From: a virus
Virus record (IMG/VR): IMGVR_UViG_3300038560_000049
Span: 1 to 40,110 of that record
Strand: one strand, 5' to 3'
Length of the DNA stretch: 40,110 nucleotides
Shown: positions 22,402-30,126 of the stretch, piece after piece
How positions within the stretch are numbered: the stretch's first letter is position 1
Layout: every line of letters starts with the position of its first letter
Translations under genes and position numbers: made by a program
Notes under the pieces: model-generated
What the model saw: only the letters and a program-made list of their open reading frames with translations
Database searches by the model: none
Told to the model about the DNA's origin: nothing

Positions 22402-23211
22402 ATGCGACCAGGCTTTTATTACGCGGTTTCGGCCGTGCCACTGATGGCCGCTGGAATCCTCGGGGCTGAACTTTTGAATTGGTCTTATGACAGGAAGTTG
22501 GCGGCATTCATCGCTTGCGTGATTGTTTCCTTCGTCCTTATCGCAATTGGAGCCGTTAAAGAGTTACGGGCTGAATCGCATAATCTCCAAAAAAGTGGCC
22601 ATGCCCGGCGAATAGTTGCGATTGTCGCTCTGTCAACATGTGGAGCGGCCCTTGTCGCGCTTGCTGCGGCCTATTTCTGGCCTTCATCGTTTACTCTGTT
22701 CGTGGAATGCCATGAGATGCGGGCTCCGACCGCTATCCCAAAGGAGGGAGTGCTGTACACAGTTAACCCGGTCCTAGGTGGTAGCGGAGGAATGGGGGAA
22801 AGCGGCGGTCTATATCTGGGGGATAGGATTCCCTCCGGCACGCCGATCATTCCCGCATACCGCTGTTCGTTAACAAATTACGGGATCGGACCGATGATTG
22901 ATGTTCAGATTGATCTTGGTGTTCAGTTCACAGAAACGGAAAAGGCCGGCAAGAAGATGTTGGGGCCAACCCCAATGAAGGCAGACAAAGCGTGGCCATT
23001 TTCAGTTCGCCGGATAGACGTCGGTGAACAAAATCGGTTTGTGCTGTATATCAACAATTACAATACAACCTATCTCGGCGTCCTTTTTCCAAGGGAGGCA
23101 ACGTTCGCGCCGTTGTCTAGCAACACACGTCGGAGTGCCCCAATTCGGTTGTCCTCTGGCGACAGCACGTTGATGGCGCTCCCGCCGTTTCTTGGCTCAA
23201 AGAGCCGCTAA
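22402..23211 (+). CDS. Transposon passenger: membrane protein
   Basis: 269 aa from ATG 22402, preceded by a G-rich stretch. Three hydrophobic helices lie at about residues 5-25, 33-53 and 70-92 (RIVAIVALSTCGAALVALAA). An extracytoplasmic-type domain of about 170 residues follows, with no cysteine-rich or catalytic motif. It overlaps the end of the oppositely directed DUF6471-like gene by 15 nt. It lies inside the transposon, so it is cargo rather than a phage gene. Function unknown. Confidence 0.65.
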   Translation: MRPGFYYAVSAVPLMAAGILGAELLNWSYDRKLAAFIACVIVSFVLIAIGAVKELRAESHNLQKSGHARRIVAIVALSTCGAALVALAAAYFWPSSFTLFVECHEMRAPTAIPKEGVLYTVNPVLGGSGGMGESGGLYLGDRIPSGTPIIPAYRCSLTNYGIGPMIDVQIDLGVQFTETEKAGKKMLGPTPMKADKAWPFSVRRIDVGEQNRFVLYINNYNTTYLGVLFPREATFAPLSSNTRRSAPIRLSSGDSTLMALPPFLGSKSR

Positions 23212-23436
23212 AGTTAGCGCTTCGATTCCCAGCACCGTCAAAACGGCGAGAAAGAAGGTCACCGAGAAGGTTCCGCGCTGCAATTTACTGCTGATGGATG
23301 CCTCGGTCTCCTCTAGACCATGCTCATTCAAACGGTCCGCGAGTTCCTTGTAGCTCACGTTCGCGCGTTTAAGCTCAACCTTGATGAACCTACTGGCCTT
23401 GGCAGCCCATTCCATTTCCCGGTCAGTCAGGGGCAT
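23197..23436 (-). CDS. Transposon passenger: DUF6471-like protein
   Basis: 79 aa from ATG 23436 (MPLTDREMEWAAKASRFIKV), with GGAGGAG just upstream; MMEELM at 23451 is an alternative start. The core KVELKRANVSYKELADRLNE then ETEASISSKLQRGTFSVTFF is the DUF6471 pattern and looks like a degenerate HTH (YKELADRL...SISSKLQRG). It is divergent from the transposase gene, so it may regulate transposition. Confidence 0.75.
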   Translation of the reverse strand: MPLTDREMEWAAKASRFIKVELKRANVSYKELADRLNEHGLEETEASISSKLQRGTFSVTFFLAVLTVLGIEALTLAAL

Positions 23437-23542
23437 CAACTCCTCCATCAAAAATGCTTTATACCCATCATATGTGATTTTTTCCAGTTGACAAGGCGGC
23501 TGAAACCTATCATATTCGCTGTGTTACCAGCGAAAGCGATAG

Positions 23543-24520
23543 ATGTCATCTCACTTCCTCCTGTCAGCAAAGGCCCGGACGCTCTCTCTGAGCGCCGTTC
23601 TTCGCATGTCAGACGAGGAAGCTGAGGACGCGTTCCGCTCGGTTCGCTGGACAGACGGCAAGGTGATCTGCCCGCACTGCGAATGTCCGATCGTCTACGA
23701 ATGCCGCCGTCCCTCTGGATCGCTCCGGTTCAGGTGCAAGGCTTGCCGAAAGGATTTCAGCATCACGTCCGGCACGATCTTTGCGTTCCACAAGATGCCG
23801 CTCCGCAACTACCTCGCGGCCATCGCGATTTTCGTGAACGAGGTTAAAGGCAAGTCCGCTCTGGCACTTAGCCGAGACCTGTGCGTGCAGTACAAGACCG
23901 CGTTCGTCTTGGCCCACAAGCGGCGGGAAGCGATGGCCAGCGAACTGAAGGGCATGCGGATCGGTGGCCGCGACAAGACGGTTGAGGTCGATGGCGGGTA
24001 TTTCGGCGGATACGTGAAGCCTGCCAACCACCGCGAAAACCGCCGCGACCGGCGCCTCGCCCAAAATCAGAACGGCAAGCGGAAGGTGGTCGTGGTCATG
24101 CGGGAGCGGGATGGCCGCACCCTTCCGGCAGTGTTCCGGTCTGAGTCATCCGCTCTTGGCTTCATCGCCTCCCGCGCGCTGCCCGGCACGTCCATCATGG
24201 CCGATGAGGCCGGATCGTGGAACGAGCTTCATGGCCGGTTCGACGTATCCCGCGTCGATCACAGCAAGCTCTACAGCACTGAGACTGGCGTCTACACGAA
24301 CGGCGCCGAGGAATTTTTCAGCCGGATGCGTCGGGCCGAGATTGGCCACCACCACCACATCGCTGGCGCCTATCTCGTCCGCTACGCTCAGGAAAGCGCC
24401 TGGCGCGAAGATCATCGGCGCATGGATAACGGACGTCAGGTCAACCGGGTAGCAACCCTTGCAATGGCGGCGGCCACTTCGGTAGATTGGTGTGGTTACT
24501 GGCAGCGCGCCGCGAGGTAG
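23543..24520 (+). CDS. IS1595-family transposase
   Basis: 325 aa. The N-terminal zinc ribbon has CPHC (43-46) and CKAC (65-68), followed by the family's FSITSGTIFAFHKMPLRNYL segment. The catalytic domain has VDGGYFGG (Asp about 150), MADEAGSWNELHGRF (Asp about 221) and NGAEEFFSRMRRAE (Asn about 253, Glu about 256), matching the ISXO2-like DDE fold. Full length and uninterrupted. The start could also be the internal MSDEEAEDAF at residue 22. It acts on the flanking 23-bp repeats. Confidence 0.93.
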   Translation: MSSHFLLSAKARTLSLSAVLRMSDEEAEDAFRSVRWTDGKVICPHCECPIVYECRRPSGSLRFRCKACRKDFSITSGTIFAFHKMPLRNYLAAIAIFVNEVKGKSALALSRDLCVQYKTAFVLAHKRREAMASELKGMRIGGRDKTVEVDGGYFGGYVKPANHRENRRDRRLAQNQNGKRKVVVVMRERDGRTLPAVFRSESSALGFIASRALPGTSIMADEAGSWNELHGRFDVSRVDHSKLYSTETGVYTNGAEEFFSRMRRAEIGHHHHIAGAYLVRYAQESAWREDHRRMDNGRQVNRVATLAMAAATSVDWCGYWQRAAR

Positions 24521-24710
24521 AGCGGCGGGCGGGGTGCCAGCCCCGCTTGCGCCAGACAGTCCGATCGCGCCCAGACCATGTTTGGCAACATACATGGACG
24601 AGGACGGCCTGTCACTATGCTCAAGCTCAGAAACAAATCGGAAAGATGGCTCATTCCGTCCGAGATTGTACCACTTTTTGGCCCAATAGACCTTCGGGGC
24701 GCGGGGAAAT

Positions 24711-25265
24711 CTACCGATTTGTTACCGGAGGAGGCTCCGGCCTATCTTCCACTTCGGTGGTCAGCCACTTGGCTATTTCGTTGGCTTCTTTTTGGTTATA
24801 CCTATAAGAAATCCAGCCCATAAAATGATTGTATAGTAAAAGCAAGCGATCTCCTTTGACTGTGTAAGCTGGTATTCTCCAAGATGAATTGTTGAACTGC
24901 GGTAATATTGTGGTTGGTTCGAGATCAGGGGCGGGCGCTTCGCCCATGGCGGCGCGTGCGCTTCCCAATTTCATAATTCCATCGATGATCTCATCGGCGG
25001 TGATTTCTACCTCGCAATGAGTTCCCTCGGCATCTTGTACGACCAACCTCGCACGCCTGCCGTCCGGTGACACAAGGGCAAAAACTTCCAGCGCCCCTCG
25101 CCGCCGCTTCATTTCGTTTGTAAATTCGAGGGGATTCGGAGGAATGGCCGGAGTTTTCTGAGTCGGGGCCATGAACCTAATTACCCACAGTACGCCACCG
25201 ATTGCTCCCAGTGCAGCAATCGCCAACACCAACGCGATAGAACCGATTATCCACGTAGGCGTCAT
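24711..25265 (-). CDS. Transposon passenger: membrane-anchored hypothetical protein
   Basis: 184 aa with one N-terminal helix (TWIIGSIALVLAIAALGAIG) acting as an anchor, then a soluble domain. Short AGGT-type site before the ATG. No catalytic motif is seen. The convergent arrangement with the transposase and location within the repeats mark it as cargo. Confidence 0.65.
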   Translation of the reverse strand: MTPTWIIGSIALVLAIAALGAIGGVLWVIRFMAPTQKTPAIPPNPLEFTNEMKRRRGALEVFALVSPDGRRARLVVQDAEGTHCEVEITADEIIDGIMKLGSARAAMGEAPAPDLEPTTILPQFNNSSWRIPAYTVKGDRLLLLYNHFMGWISYRYNQKEANEIAKWLTTEVEDRPEPPPVTNR

Positions 25266-25303
25266 TTTTCATACCTATAGGGAGATACGCAGAGTCGCAA
25301 ATA

Positions 25304-25708
25304 TCAGATGATCTTAATCCGCCAGAACGTCGTCCGTCCCTGCAACTCCCCCGTCAGTCGTTCGCTGAGCCTCGGCATCGCATTCCGCACCCGCGCCACG
25401 ACCAAGTTAACCTCCCGCTTGTCCAGCGGTCTGCCAGCCCGTTGCGCCAGGACTTCGGCTATCTCGCGCACGCACAGCGCCCGATCCGCATCCCGGATCA
25501 CTTCCAGGATCGTCCTGGTAAACGCGCCAGACGCGATCCCAAGCGACACGGCGCCCTCGGCTGTGTCCGCGCCCATAATCGCCAGTGCGCGGATGATGAT
25601 GTCCTTCTCAGCCGCCAGGGTAACCAGCCGTTGCTCGCCCATGCGGATCGCCGCCTGTATCTCGGCCAGCTTGACCCGAAGACCTTCAATGACGAGTTGG
25701 TTTTCCAT
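25304..25708 (-). CDS. Transposon passenger: coiled-coil/winged-helix-like protein
   Basis: 134 aa from ATG 25708 (MENQLVIEGLRVKLAEIQAA); an upstream ATG at 25741 adds 11 residues. The N-terminal coiled coil (about 1-50) is followed by a winged-helix-like domain (ILEVIRDADRALCVREIAEV, LVVARVRNAMPRLSERL). This layout is that of small alphaproteobacterial proteins of unknown role. It may be a regulator carried by the transposon. Confidence 0.65.
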   Translation of the reverse strand: MENQLVIEGLRVKLAEIQAAIRMGEQRLVTLAAEKDIIIRALAIMGADTAEGAVSLGIASGAFTRTILEVIRDADRALCVREIAEVLAQRAGRPLDKREVNLVVARVRNAMPRLSERLTGELQGRTTFWRIKII

Positions 25709-25800
25709 GGATTGCAGTGTGCTCTTGGCGTAGGGTGGCATTCTGTCTGGGAGACAGGGCCATACTACGCCGCCACCACGCTCTGGGGACCTCCGGCGTG

Positions 25801-25823
25801 GTGGCGGCTGCTACATAATACCG
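25801..25823 (-). repeat. Right terminal inverted repeat of the transposon
   Basis: 23 bp beginning GTGGCGGCTG and ending ATAATACCG. It is the exact reverse complement of 22266-22288. Confidence 0.92.
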
Positions 25824-25831
25824 GACAAATT
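25824..25831. repeat. Right 8-bp target site duplication
   Basis: GACAAATT, identical to 22258-22265. Removing the element plus one copy restores an open frame. Confidence 0.9.
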
Positions 25832-25913
25832 CCACCGTGACGCTTGAGCACCTGACTGCGCCGCTGGCGGTCTGTCTGGCTGCGCTTAAGGCGAGAAGGG
25901 AGGACAGTTATCC

Positions 25914-26009
25914 ATGCTCAAAATACTCGCGACCGGGCTGTTTGTCGTGCTGTGCGGCGGTCTCGTGGCTGCTGTCGTGGCGCTGTCGATTGTGGGGGCG
26001 TTGCCATGA
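25914..26009 (+). CDS. 31-aa micro-membrane protein
   Basis: MLKILATGLFVVLCGGLVAA then a hydrophobic end; nearly all one membrane helix. GGGAGG lies 12 nt upstream. It overlaps the next gene by ATGA. Confidence 0.5.
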   Translation: MLKILATGLFVVLCGGLVAAVVALSIVGALP

Positions 26010-26242
26010 CTGAAAAGGAACGGTTCCTTGCTCGGCTGGATGGCATGAACACCGTAGACTTCCATTTCACGCGCGGATCTGGCCCAGCCACCGAAGAGGA
26101 AATGTACGCAGAGATGAACCGAGCGCTGGATCAGATGGAAGATGGGACGGCGACGGTCTCGCCCACCTTCGATGACGAAATGAAGCCTGTCGATGTCAGG
26201 AGCATTGTCCGGTTATTCAACCAATGGAGGGGACGCCGATAA
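26006..26242 (+). CDS. Hypothetical protein
   Basis: 78 aa from ATG 26006, chosen for its ATGA overlap. Starts MTEKERFLARLDGMNTVDFH; acidic helical middle (EEEMYAEMNRALDQME). No family is recognised. Confidence 0.65.
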   Translation: MTEKERFLARLDGMNTVDFHFTRGSGPATEEEMYAEMNRALDQMEDGTATVSPTFDDEMKPVDVRSIVRLFNQWRGRR

Positions 26243-26421
26243 TGGAAACATGGACCTGGAACGGCCAGACCGGCGTTCCGAGCCGTCCCTACTGCCATGA
26301 GCACGGGCGGTTCTTCAAAGCCGACGGCACCTGTCCGAGATGCCAGGCCGATGCGAGTGCTAAAGCGGCGGCGCTGGCGGCGGAAGTGGCAGAGCGGTCC
26401 GAAATGTTGGGGTTACCATGA
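26242..26421 (+). CDS. Small zinc-motif protein
   Basis: 59 aa starting METWTWNGQTGVPSRPYCHE. The set CHEHGRFFKADGTCPRCQ gives a C/H...CPRC zinc-finger-like motif, followed by an alanine-rich helix. TAATG and ATGA junctions couple it to both neighbours. Confidence 0.65.
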   Translation: METWTWNGQTGVPSRPYCHEHGRFFKADGTCPRCQADASAKAAALAAEVAERSEMLGLP

Positions 26422-26744
26422 GCGATCTTCTCGGACCTTTGCTCGGTATGAGCCCGTATCTGGCGTACGGTTGCCCGACAAACGGAAACGTTCTCGTCGG
26501 GAGTGGGGGGACAGCGGCAAATGCTGTGGACTATCCGGGGTTGGCACGATATGGGCGATGCTGTACCTGCGGGCAGCGGGTTGGCAATGGGGCGCTCGAA
26601 GCTCAGTTGTCGGGGTTGCAGAATGCGTGTGCCCAGGCGGTGATGTGGCAGCCTCCTCCTGAGCCTCCCGGCATCCACTGGAACAGGACCGGCGGCAAGT
26701 CGTGGCGGGTGGTGATCGTACGGTCATCGCGGAGGCCACTGTGA
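26418..26744 (+). CDS. Hypothetical protein
   Basis: 108 aa, starting MSDLLGPLLGMSPYLAYGCP; contains CCTCGQ, a possible zinc site. It overlaps its neighbours by ATGA and GTGA. No family is recognised. Confidence 0.55.
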   Translation: MSDLLGPLLGMSPYLAYGCPTNGNVLVGSGGTAANAVDYPGLARYGRCCTCGQRVGNGALEAQLSGLQNACAQAVMWQPPPEPPGIHWNRTGGKSWRVVIVRSSRRPL

Positions 26745-27001
26745 TCGCGGCCCGAACCGAATCGGTCCTGACGCGCTACAAGTGCGGCATGACAACGACA
26801 CAGCCAGAGGTCATCCCGCCGGACGAGCATCGCGCCGCGTGGTGGCACTGGATCAAGGTCAACAACGGCGAGGTCTGGCCGATCCGCTGGGACAACAGCA
26901 CCGGTCACTGGATCAACGGAAACTCCGTGGTCTCTCCCATTCGTGCTGCCGAGTTGAGGTGGGTCTACATCCGCCCCACCGAAGTCTCGCCCAGTGCCTG
27001 A
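26741..27001 (+). CDS. Hypothetical Trp-rich protein
   Basis: 86 aa from GTG 26741, in a GTGA overlap with GGAGG five nt upstream; the frame to 26702 has no site. Contains HRAAWWHWIKVNNGEVWPI and a Trp-rich tail. Function unknown. Confidence 0.6.
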   Translation: MIAARTESVLTRYKCGMTTTQPEVIPPDEHRAAWWHWIKVNNGEVWPIRWDNSTGHWINGNSVVSPIRAAELRWVYIRPTEVSPSA

Positions 27002-27227
27002 CCTGTGGCACGTTCTTTGTGGCCACAAACTCTACAAGGTTCGTGTGACGCTGCATTGGGTCGAATCCCCGAATTGGTGCACGATCACCGTTTGCCTCTA
27101 TGCCAGGGATCGTGCACATGCTGCCGCCCGGGCTGTCATTGAGGCGCAGCGTAGCGTCGACGCCACATGGAACAGCGCGAGTGTCGACCACTGCTATCTG
27201 AAGGGCGCCGATGCCATCGCAACGTGA
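26994..27227 (+). CDS. Hypothetical protein before terL
   Basis: 77 aa from GTG 26994, overlapping the previous gene. Starts MPDLWHVLCGHKLYKVRVTL. Beta-rich then helical (RDRAHAAARAVIEAQR). It overlaps terL by 17 nt. Confidence 0.55.
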   Translation: MPDLWHVLCGHKLYKVRVTLHWVESPNWCTITVCLYARDRAHAAARAVIEAQRSVDATWNSASVDHCYLKGADAIAT

Positions 27228-29877
27228 CCTCGACCGCCTGGCCACGCTACTCGCGTCGGTCAGCAAGGACCCATACCAGTTCGTCCTGCTGTGCTTCCCG
27301 TGGGGCGTGGCTGGGACGGAACTGGAGAACCACTTTGGTCCAGATGCTTGGCAAGAGAAGATTCTTAAGGAAATCCGCGACGGACTTAGGACAGTTGATG
27401 AAATCATCAGGGAAGCTGTCGCATCAGGATATGGCGTCGGGAAAAGTGCGCTTGTAAGCTGGATTATTCTCTGGTCAATGTCAACAATGACGGATTGTAG
27501 AGGTGTGGTCACGGCAAATACGGAGACACAGTTAAAAACCAAGACGTGGGCTGAGCTTGCTAAGTGGCATAGGATGTTTATCGGAGAACACATGTTCTCC
27601 ATCACTGCCACATCGATGTATTCTTCGGACCCGAAGCACGAGCGTACTTGGCGCATGGATGCCGTGCCATGGTCAGAGAAAAACCCCCAGGCGTTCCAGG
27701 GGCTTCACAACAAGAACAAGCGCCTTCTACTGATCTTTGACGAAGCGGCGGATATTGCTGATCTGATATGGGAAGCGGCGGAGGGCGCGCTAACCGACTC
27801 AGACACGGAGATTATTTGGGCGGTCTTCGGAAACCCGTCCTTCAACAATGGACGGTTTCGTGCTTGCTTTGGTCGGTACAGCCATCGTTGGAAGACGCAC
27901 CACGTGGATGGTCGGAAGGCCAGGATGTCGAACAAGAAACTGTATGAGGAGTGGGCGGCCGATCATGGCGTGGAATCGGATTACTTCAAGACTCACGTTC
28001 TCGGCCAGTTTCCAGACGCGAGTTCTGGCCAGTTCATTTCGATCAAGGTTGCCGAAGATGCAGCCTCGAAGGAAAGGGATATCCAGCCTACCGTTTATGA
28101 TCCTCTCATTATGGGGGTAGACTGCGCTAGATTTGGTTGTTTTGACGATCAAACCGAAATCCTTACCGACGCTGGGTGGAAACTGTTTTCTGCTCTGGTG
28201 GGGTCCGAGCAGGTGCTTACCTTGAACGGGGACGACGCTGAGTGGGGGCCGATCGAGCAGATCCACTGCTATCCGTTCGTCGGGACCATGAATCTCTATG
28301 AAAGTGTTAGGCTCAATTTCTGCATCACGGACAACCACAAGCTGTTGGTGCGTTCCCACCAGAAGAGCGAGCGATATGTGCTGAGGCGGTATGACGAATT
28401 GCCTGAGGATTATATGGTCCGAGCTTGGTCCAATTGGCGCGGTACGCCGATAGGGCATAAGGAGTTCGTGACGACGAAAGAGATGCCGCACGGTGGCGAA
28501 ATGCTGTACCGCCACACATTCTCTGGGGTCGACTGGTGCGCCTTCATGGGTTGGTTCCTTAGCGAGGGCAGCGTGTACGTAGAGCCTCGCCACAGGGGGA
28601 GGCACCGCGTCTGCATTGCCCAGATGCCCGGAGCGAAGCAGGACCAGATCAAGGATCTGCTCACCAGGATGGGCATTAAGTGGCGGATCGTTCCTGATGG
28701 GCATGTCATAGAGTTTACGAGCAAGTCGATAGGGGCGTATCTCCTTTCGGCTTGTGGCCACGGCGCGGCGAATAAGCGCGTGCCTTGCGAGGTCAAGAAC
28801 GCAAGCCAAGAGGAGATCGAGGCGTTCCTGCTGGCATATCGTCTGGGCGATGGCTGTGCGCATGCTGGCGATACTGGCATTTCCTACTGGACGACCAGTG
28901 CTGGCATGGCGGATGACCTGCAGGAGATGCTTGGCAAGGTCGGGAGGGCAGGTTCGCTTGGCCACAGCCACAGGGCTGGCACGCAATTCATGATCGGGGA
29001 CCGCTCAGTCACGCGTCTCAACGATGTCTACGTGGTGAACGAGCGCAGTCCTGTCGCCAGACAGAACCCCCAAAACAAGAACCGCGATCGCTTCCTCAAG
29101 AAGAGCCATGCCAAGCGTATGCCATACTCCGGCAACGTGTGGTGTGTGTCGACGCCCCATAAAACCATTTATGTGCGCCGAAACGGGAAACCCATGTGGA
29201 GCGGCAATAGCGACCAAAGCGTCATTCGCTTCCGTCGCGGGCGCGATGCGCGGTCGATCCTGCCAGTAAAGTTTCGCAACATCGACACCATGGAACTGGC
29301 AGCGCAGGTATGCGCTCAGTACGACCTCCATCACCCCGATGCTGTCTTCATAGACGTTGGTGGTCCGGGGGCTGGCGTTGTCGACAGGTGCCGCCAGTTG
29401 AGGGTGCCAGTGATCGAGGTCGCATTCGGAAGTCGGGCGTTGCCGCGTCGGGATGAGGGCGCGGGAACCCAGAGTTATTACAATCTCAGGGCACAGATGT
29501 GGGGCCTAATGAAAGATTGGCTTGTCACAGGAATGATTGACGACGATCCGGACCTCATCCGAGATCTCACGAACGTTCAGTACGAGTACCGCGCCTTGGA
29601 GGGGATTGACGCGATCCTTCTGGAGAGAAAAGCCGATATGAGGATGCGTGGATTGGATTCCCCCGACAATGGGGACGCCCTGGCGATCACGTGGGCGTAC
29701 CCCGTACAGTCGTCCGACCACACCGCCATTTTGACCAGTCGGCTCCGCTCGCCCCATGAATCGGAGTACCAACCGATGGGCGAAGCGTGGCGGGTCGGAC
29801 GCAATGAGGGCCAATCCTCGGGCCAGAATACCTGGATGCCGCACGGGGACCGGTGGGTGCCGAGCCGATACCGATAA
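27211..29877 (+). CDS. terL: Terminase large subunit containing an intein
   Basis: 888 aa including a 357-aa intein (310-666). Mature TerL would be about 531 aa. The ATPase domain has Walker A GYGVGKSA (73-80) and Walker B LIFDEAAD (about 174-181). The RNase-H-like nuclease has motif I MGVDCARFG (301-309) with the metal-binding Asp at 304, then FIDVGGPGAG and DNGDALAITWAY as later acidic motifs. Joining the exteins gives VDCARFG-SDQSVIRFRRG, a normal terminase sequence. TerL drives DNA into the prohead and cuts it. AAGGGCG precedes the ATG. Packaging activity should depend on splicing. Confidence 0.93.
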   Translation: MPSQRDLDRLATLLASVSKDPYQFVLLCFPWGVAGTELENHFGPDAWQEKILKEIRDGLRTVDEIIREAVASGYGVGKSALVSWIILWSMSTMTDCRGVVTANTETQLKTKTWAELAKWHRMFIGEHMFSITATSMYSSDPKHERTWRMDAVPWSEKNPQAFQGLHNKNKRLLLIFDEAADIADLIWEAAEGALTDSDTEIIWAVFGNPSFNNGRFRACFGRYSHRWKTHHVDGRKARMSNKKLYEEWAADHGVESDYFKTHVLGQFPDASSGQFISIKVAEDAASKERDIQPTVYDPLIMGVDCARFGCFDDQTEILTDAGWKLFSALVGSEQVLTLNGDDAEWGPIEQIHCYPFVGTMNLYESVRLNFCITDNHKLLVRSHQKSERYVLRRYDELPEDYMVRAWSNWRGTPIGHKEFVTTKEMPHGGEMLYRHTFSGVDWCAFMGWFLSEGSVYVEPRHRGRHRVCIAQMPGAKQDQIKDLLTRMGIKWRIVPDGHVIEFTSKSIGAYLLSACGHGAANKRVPCEVKNASQEEIEAFLLAYRLGDGCAHAGDTGISYWTTSAGMADDLQEMLGKVGRAGSLGHSHRAGTQFMIGDRSVTRLNDVYVVNERSPVARQNPQNKNRDRFLKKSHAKRMPYSGNVWCVSTPHKTIYVRRNGKPMWSGNSDQSVIRFRRGRDARSILPVKFRNIDTMELAAQVCAQYDLHHPDAVFIDVGGPGAGVVDRCRQLRVPVIEVAFGSRALPRRDEGAGTQSYYNLRAQMWGLMKDWLVTGMIDDDPDLIRDLTNVQYEYRALEGIDAILLERKADMRMRGLDSPDNGDALAITWAYPVQSSDHTAILTSRLRSPHESEYQPMGEAWRVGRNEGQSSGQNTWMPHGDRWVPSRYR
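28138..29208 (+). mobile_element. LAGLIDADG-type intein inside terL
   Basis: Residues 310-666 begin with Cys (CFDDQTEILTDAGWK, block A). The block-B-like T-x-x-H is TDNH, and the end is VWCVSTPHKTIYVRR...MWSGN (block F and G with terminal Asn). The +1 residue is Ser. Two endonuclease motifs are visible, CAFMGWFLSEGS and FLLAYRLGDGCA, with acidic residues retained. The penultimate residue is Gly rather than the usual His, which is a known variation but may slow splicing. The insertion lies five residues after the nuclease Asp, a highly conserved site favoured by homing elements. Confidence 0.92.
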
Positions 29878-29958
29878 CGTTGACGGGACTCCCCGATGGT
29901 GCGCAGTTTGACTTCGGACGGTGGTGCCGCGGTGGCCGCCACCATTGGAGCCGGAGTT

Positions 29959-30126
29959 ATGTCCTTTCGCCGGGCTCAGGCGCCGCCGTCTGCTTGGGGC
30001 AATGAGATGGCTTACTTCTGGGGTGCTTTCATCGTTCTTGTGGTGGCGGGGGCGCTCGTGGTTTACCTGATCCGTAGGATTGTCGTTCAACCATTTGCCG
30101 GCTGGGGCACGCACGATGAACCTTGA
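29959..30126 (+). CDS. Small single-helix membrane protein
   Basis: 55 aa from ATG 29959, with GGAG 8 nt upstream; starts at 29896 and 30007 are also possible. Hydrophobic helix MAYFWGAFIVLVVAGALVVY then a basic loop. It follows terL. Function unknown. Confidence 0.5.
   Translation: MSFRRAQAPPSAWGNEMAYFWGAFIVLVVAGALVVYLIRRIVVQPFAGWGTHDEP

Larger units (their letters stand above)
21959..22444 (+). pseudogene. Phage gene interrupted by the IS1595-family transposon (5' part)
   Basis: From ATG 21959 (GGAAAGGACATTGAT upstream) the frame begins MQPGRDVFDDLIKGLEQAV. It then runs through PAYTASLDEAVSLVPLGWSW, the style of a widespread small phage protein, and reaches YPTN at 22258-22265. Beyond 22265 it reads about 60 codons of transposon sequence. 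The true continuation is at 25824, where the same frame gives TNSTVTLEHLTAPLAVCLAA. The gene is therefore split, although a chimeric product ending at 22444 could still be made. Its original function is unknown. Confidence 0.75.
22266..25823. mobile_element. IS1595-family transposon with passenger genes (3,558 bp)
   Basis: The element is bounded by 23-bp perfect terminal inverted repeats (22266-22288 and 25801-25823, starting CGGTATTATG). It is flanked by 8-bp direct repeats GACAAATT (22258-22265 and 25824-25831), the target-duplication length known for IS1595. It carries the transposase (23543-24520) and four other genes on both strands: a membrane protein, a DUF6471-like protein, a membrane-anchored protein and a winged-helix-like protein. 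Passenger genes occur in some IS1595 groups. The perfect ends suggest a recent and possibly still mobile insertion. Confidence 0.93.
25824..26013 (+). pseudogene. 3' remnant of the interrupted phage gene
   Basis: In the frame of the 21959 gene this reads TNSTVTLEHLTAPLAVCLAA and LKARRED, a plausible natural C-terminus. The frame stays open to a TGA at 26011-26013, overlapping two small genes. The original stop may therefore have been altered, or the C-terminus is genuinely long. Confidence 0.65.

Noticed and set aside
22266-25823. Passenger genes as native phage genes
   Set aside because: The 23-bp inverted repeats and 8-bp duplication enclose them, and they break the direction and packing of the phage operon.
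27799-28986. 395-aa minus-strand frame
   Set aside because: Antisense to terL and its intein; no motif and no ribosome-binding site.
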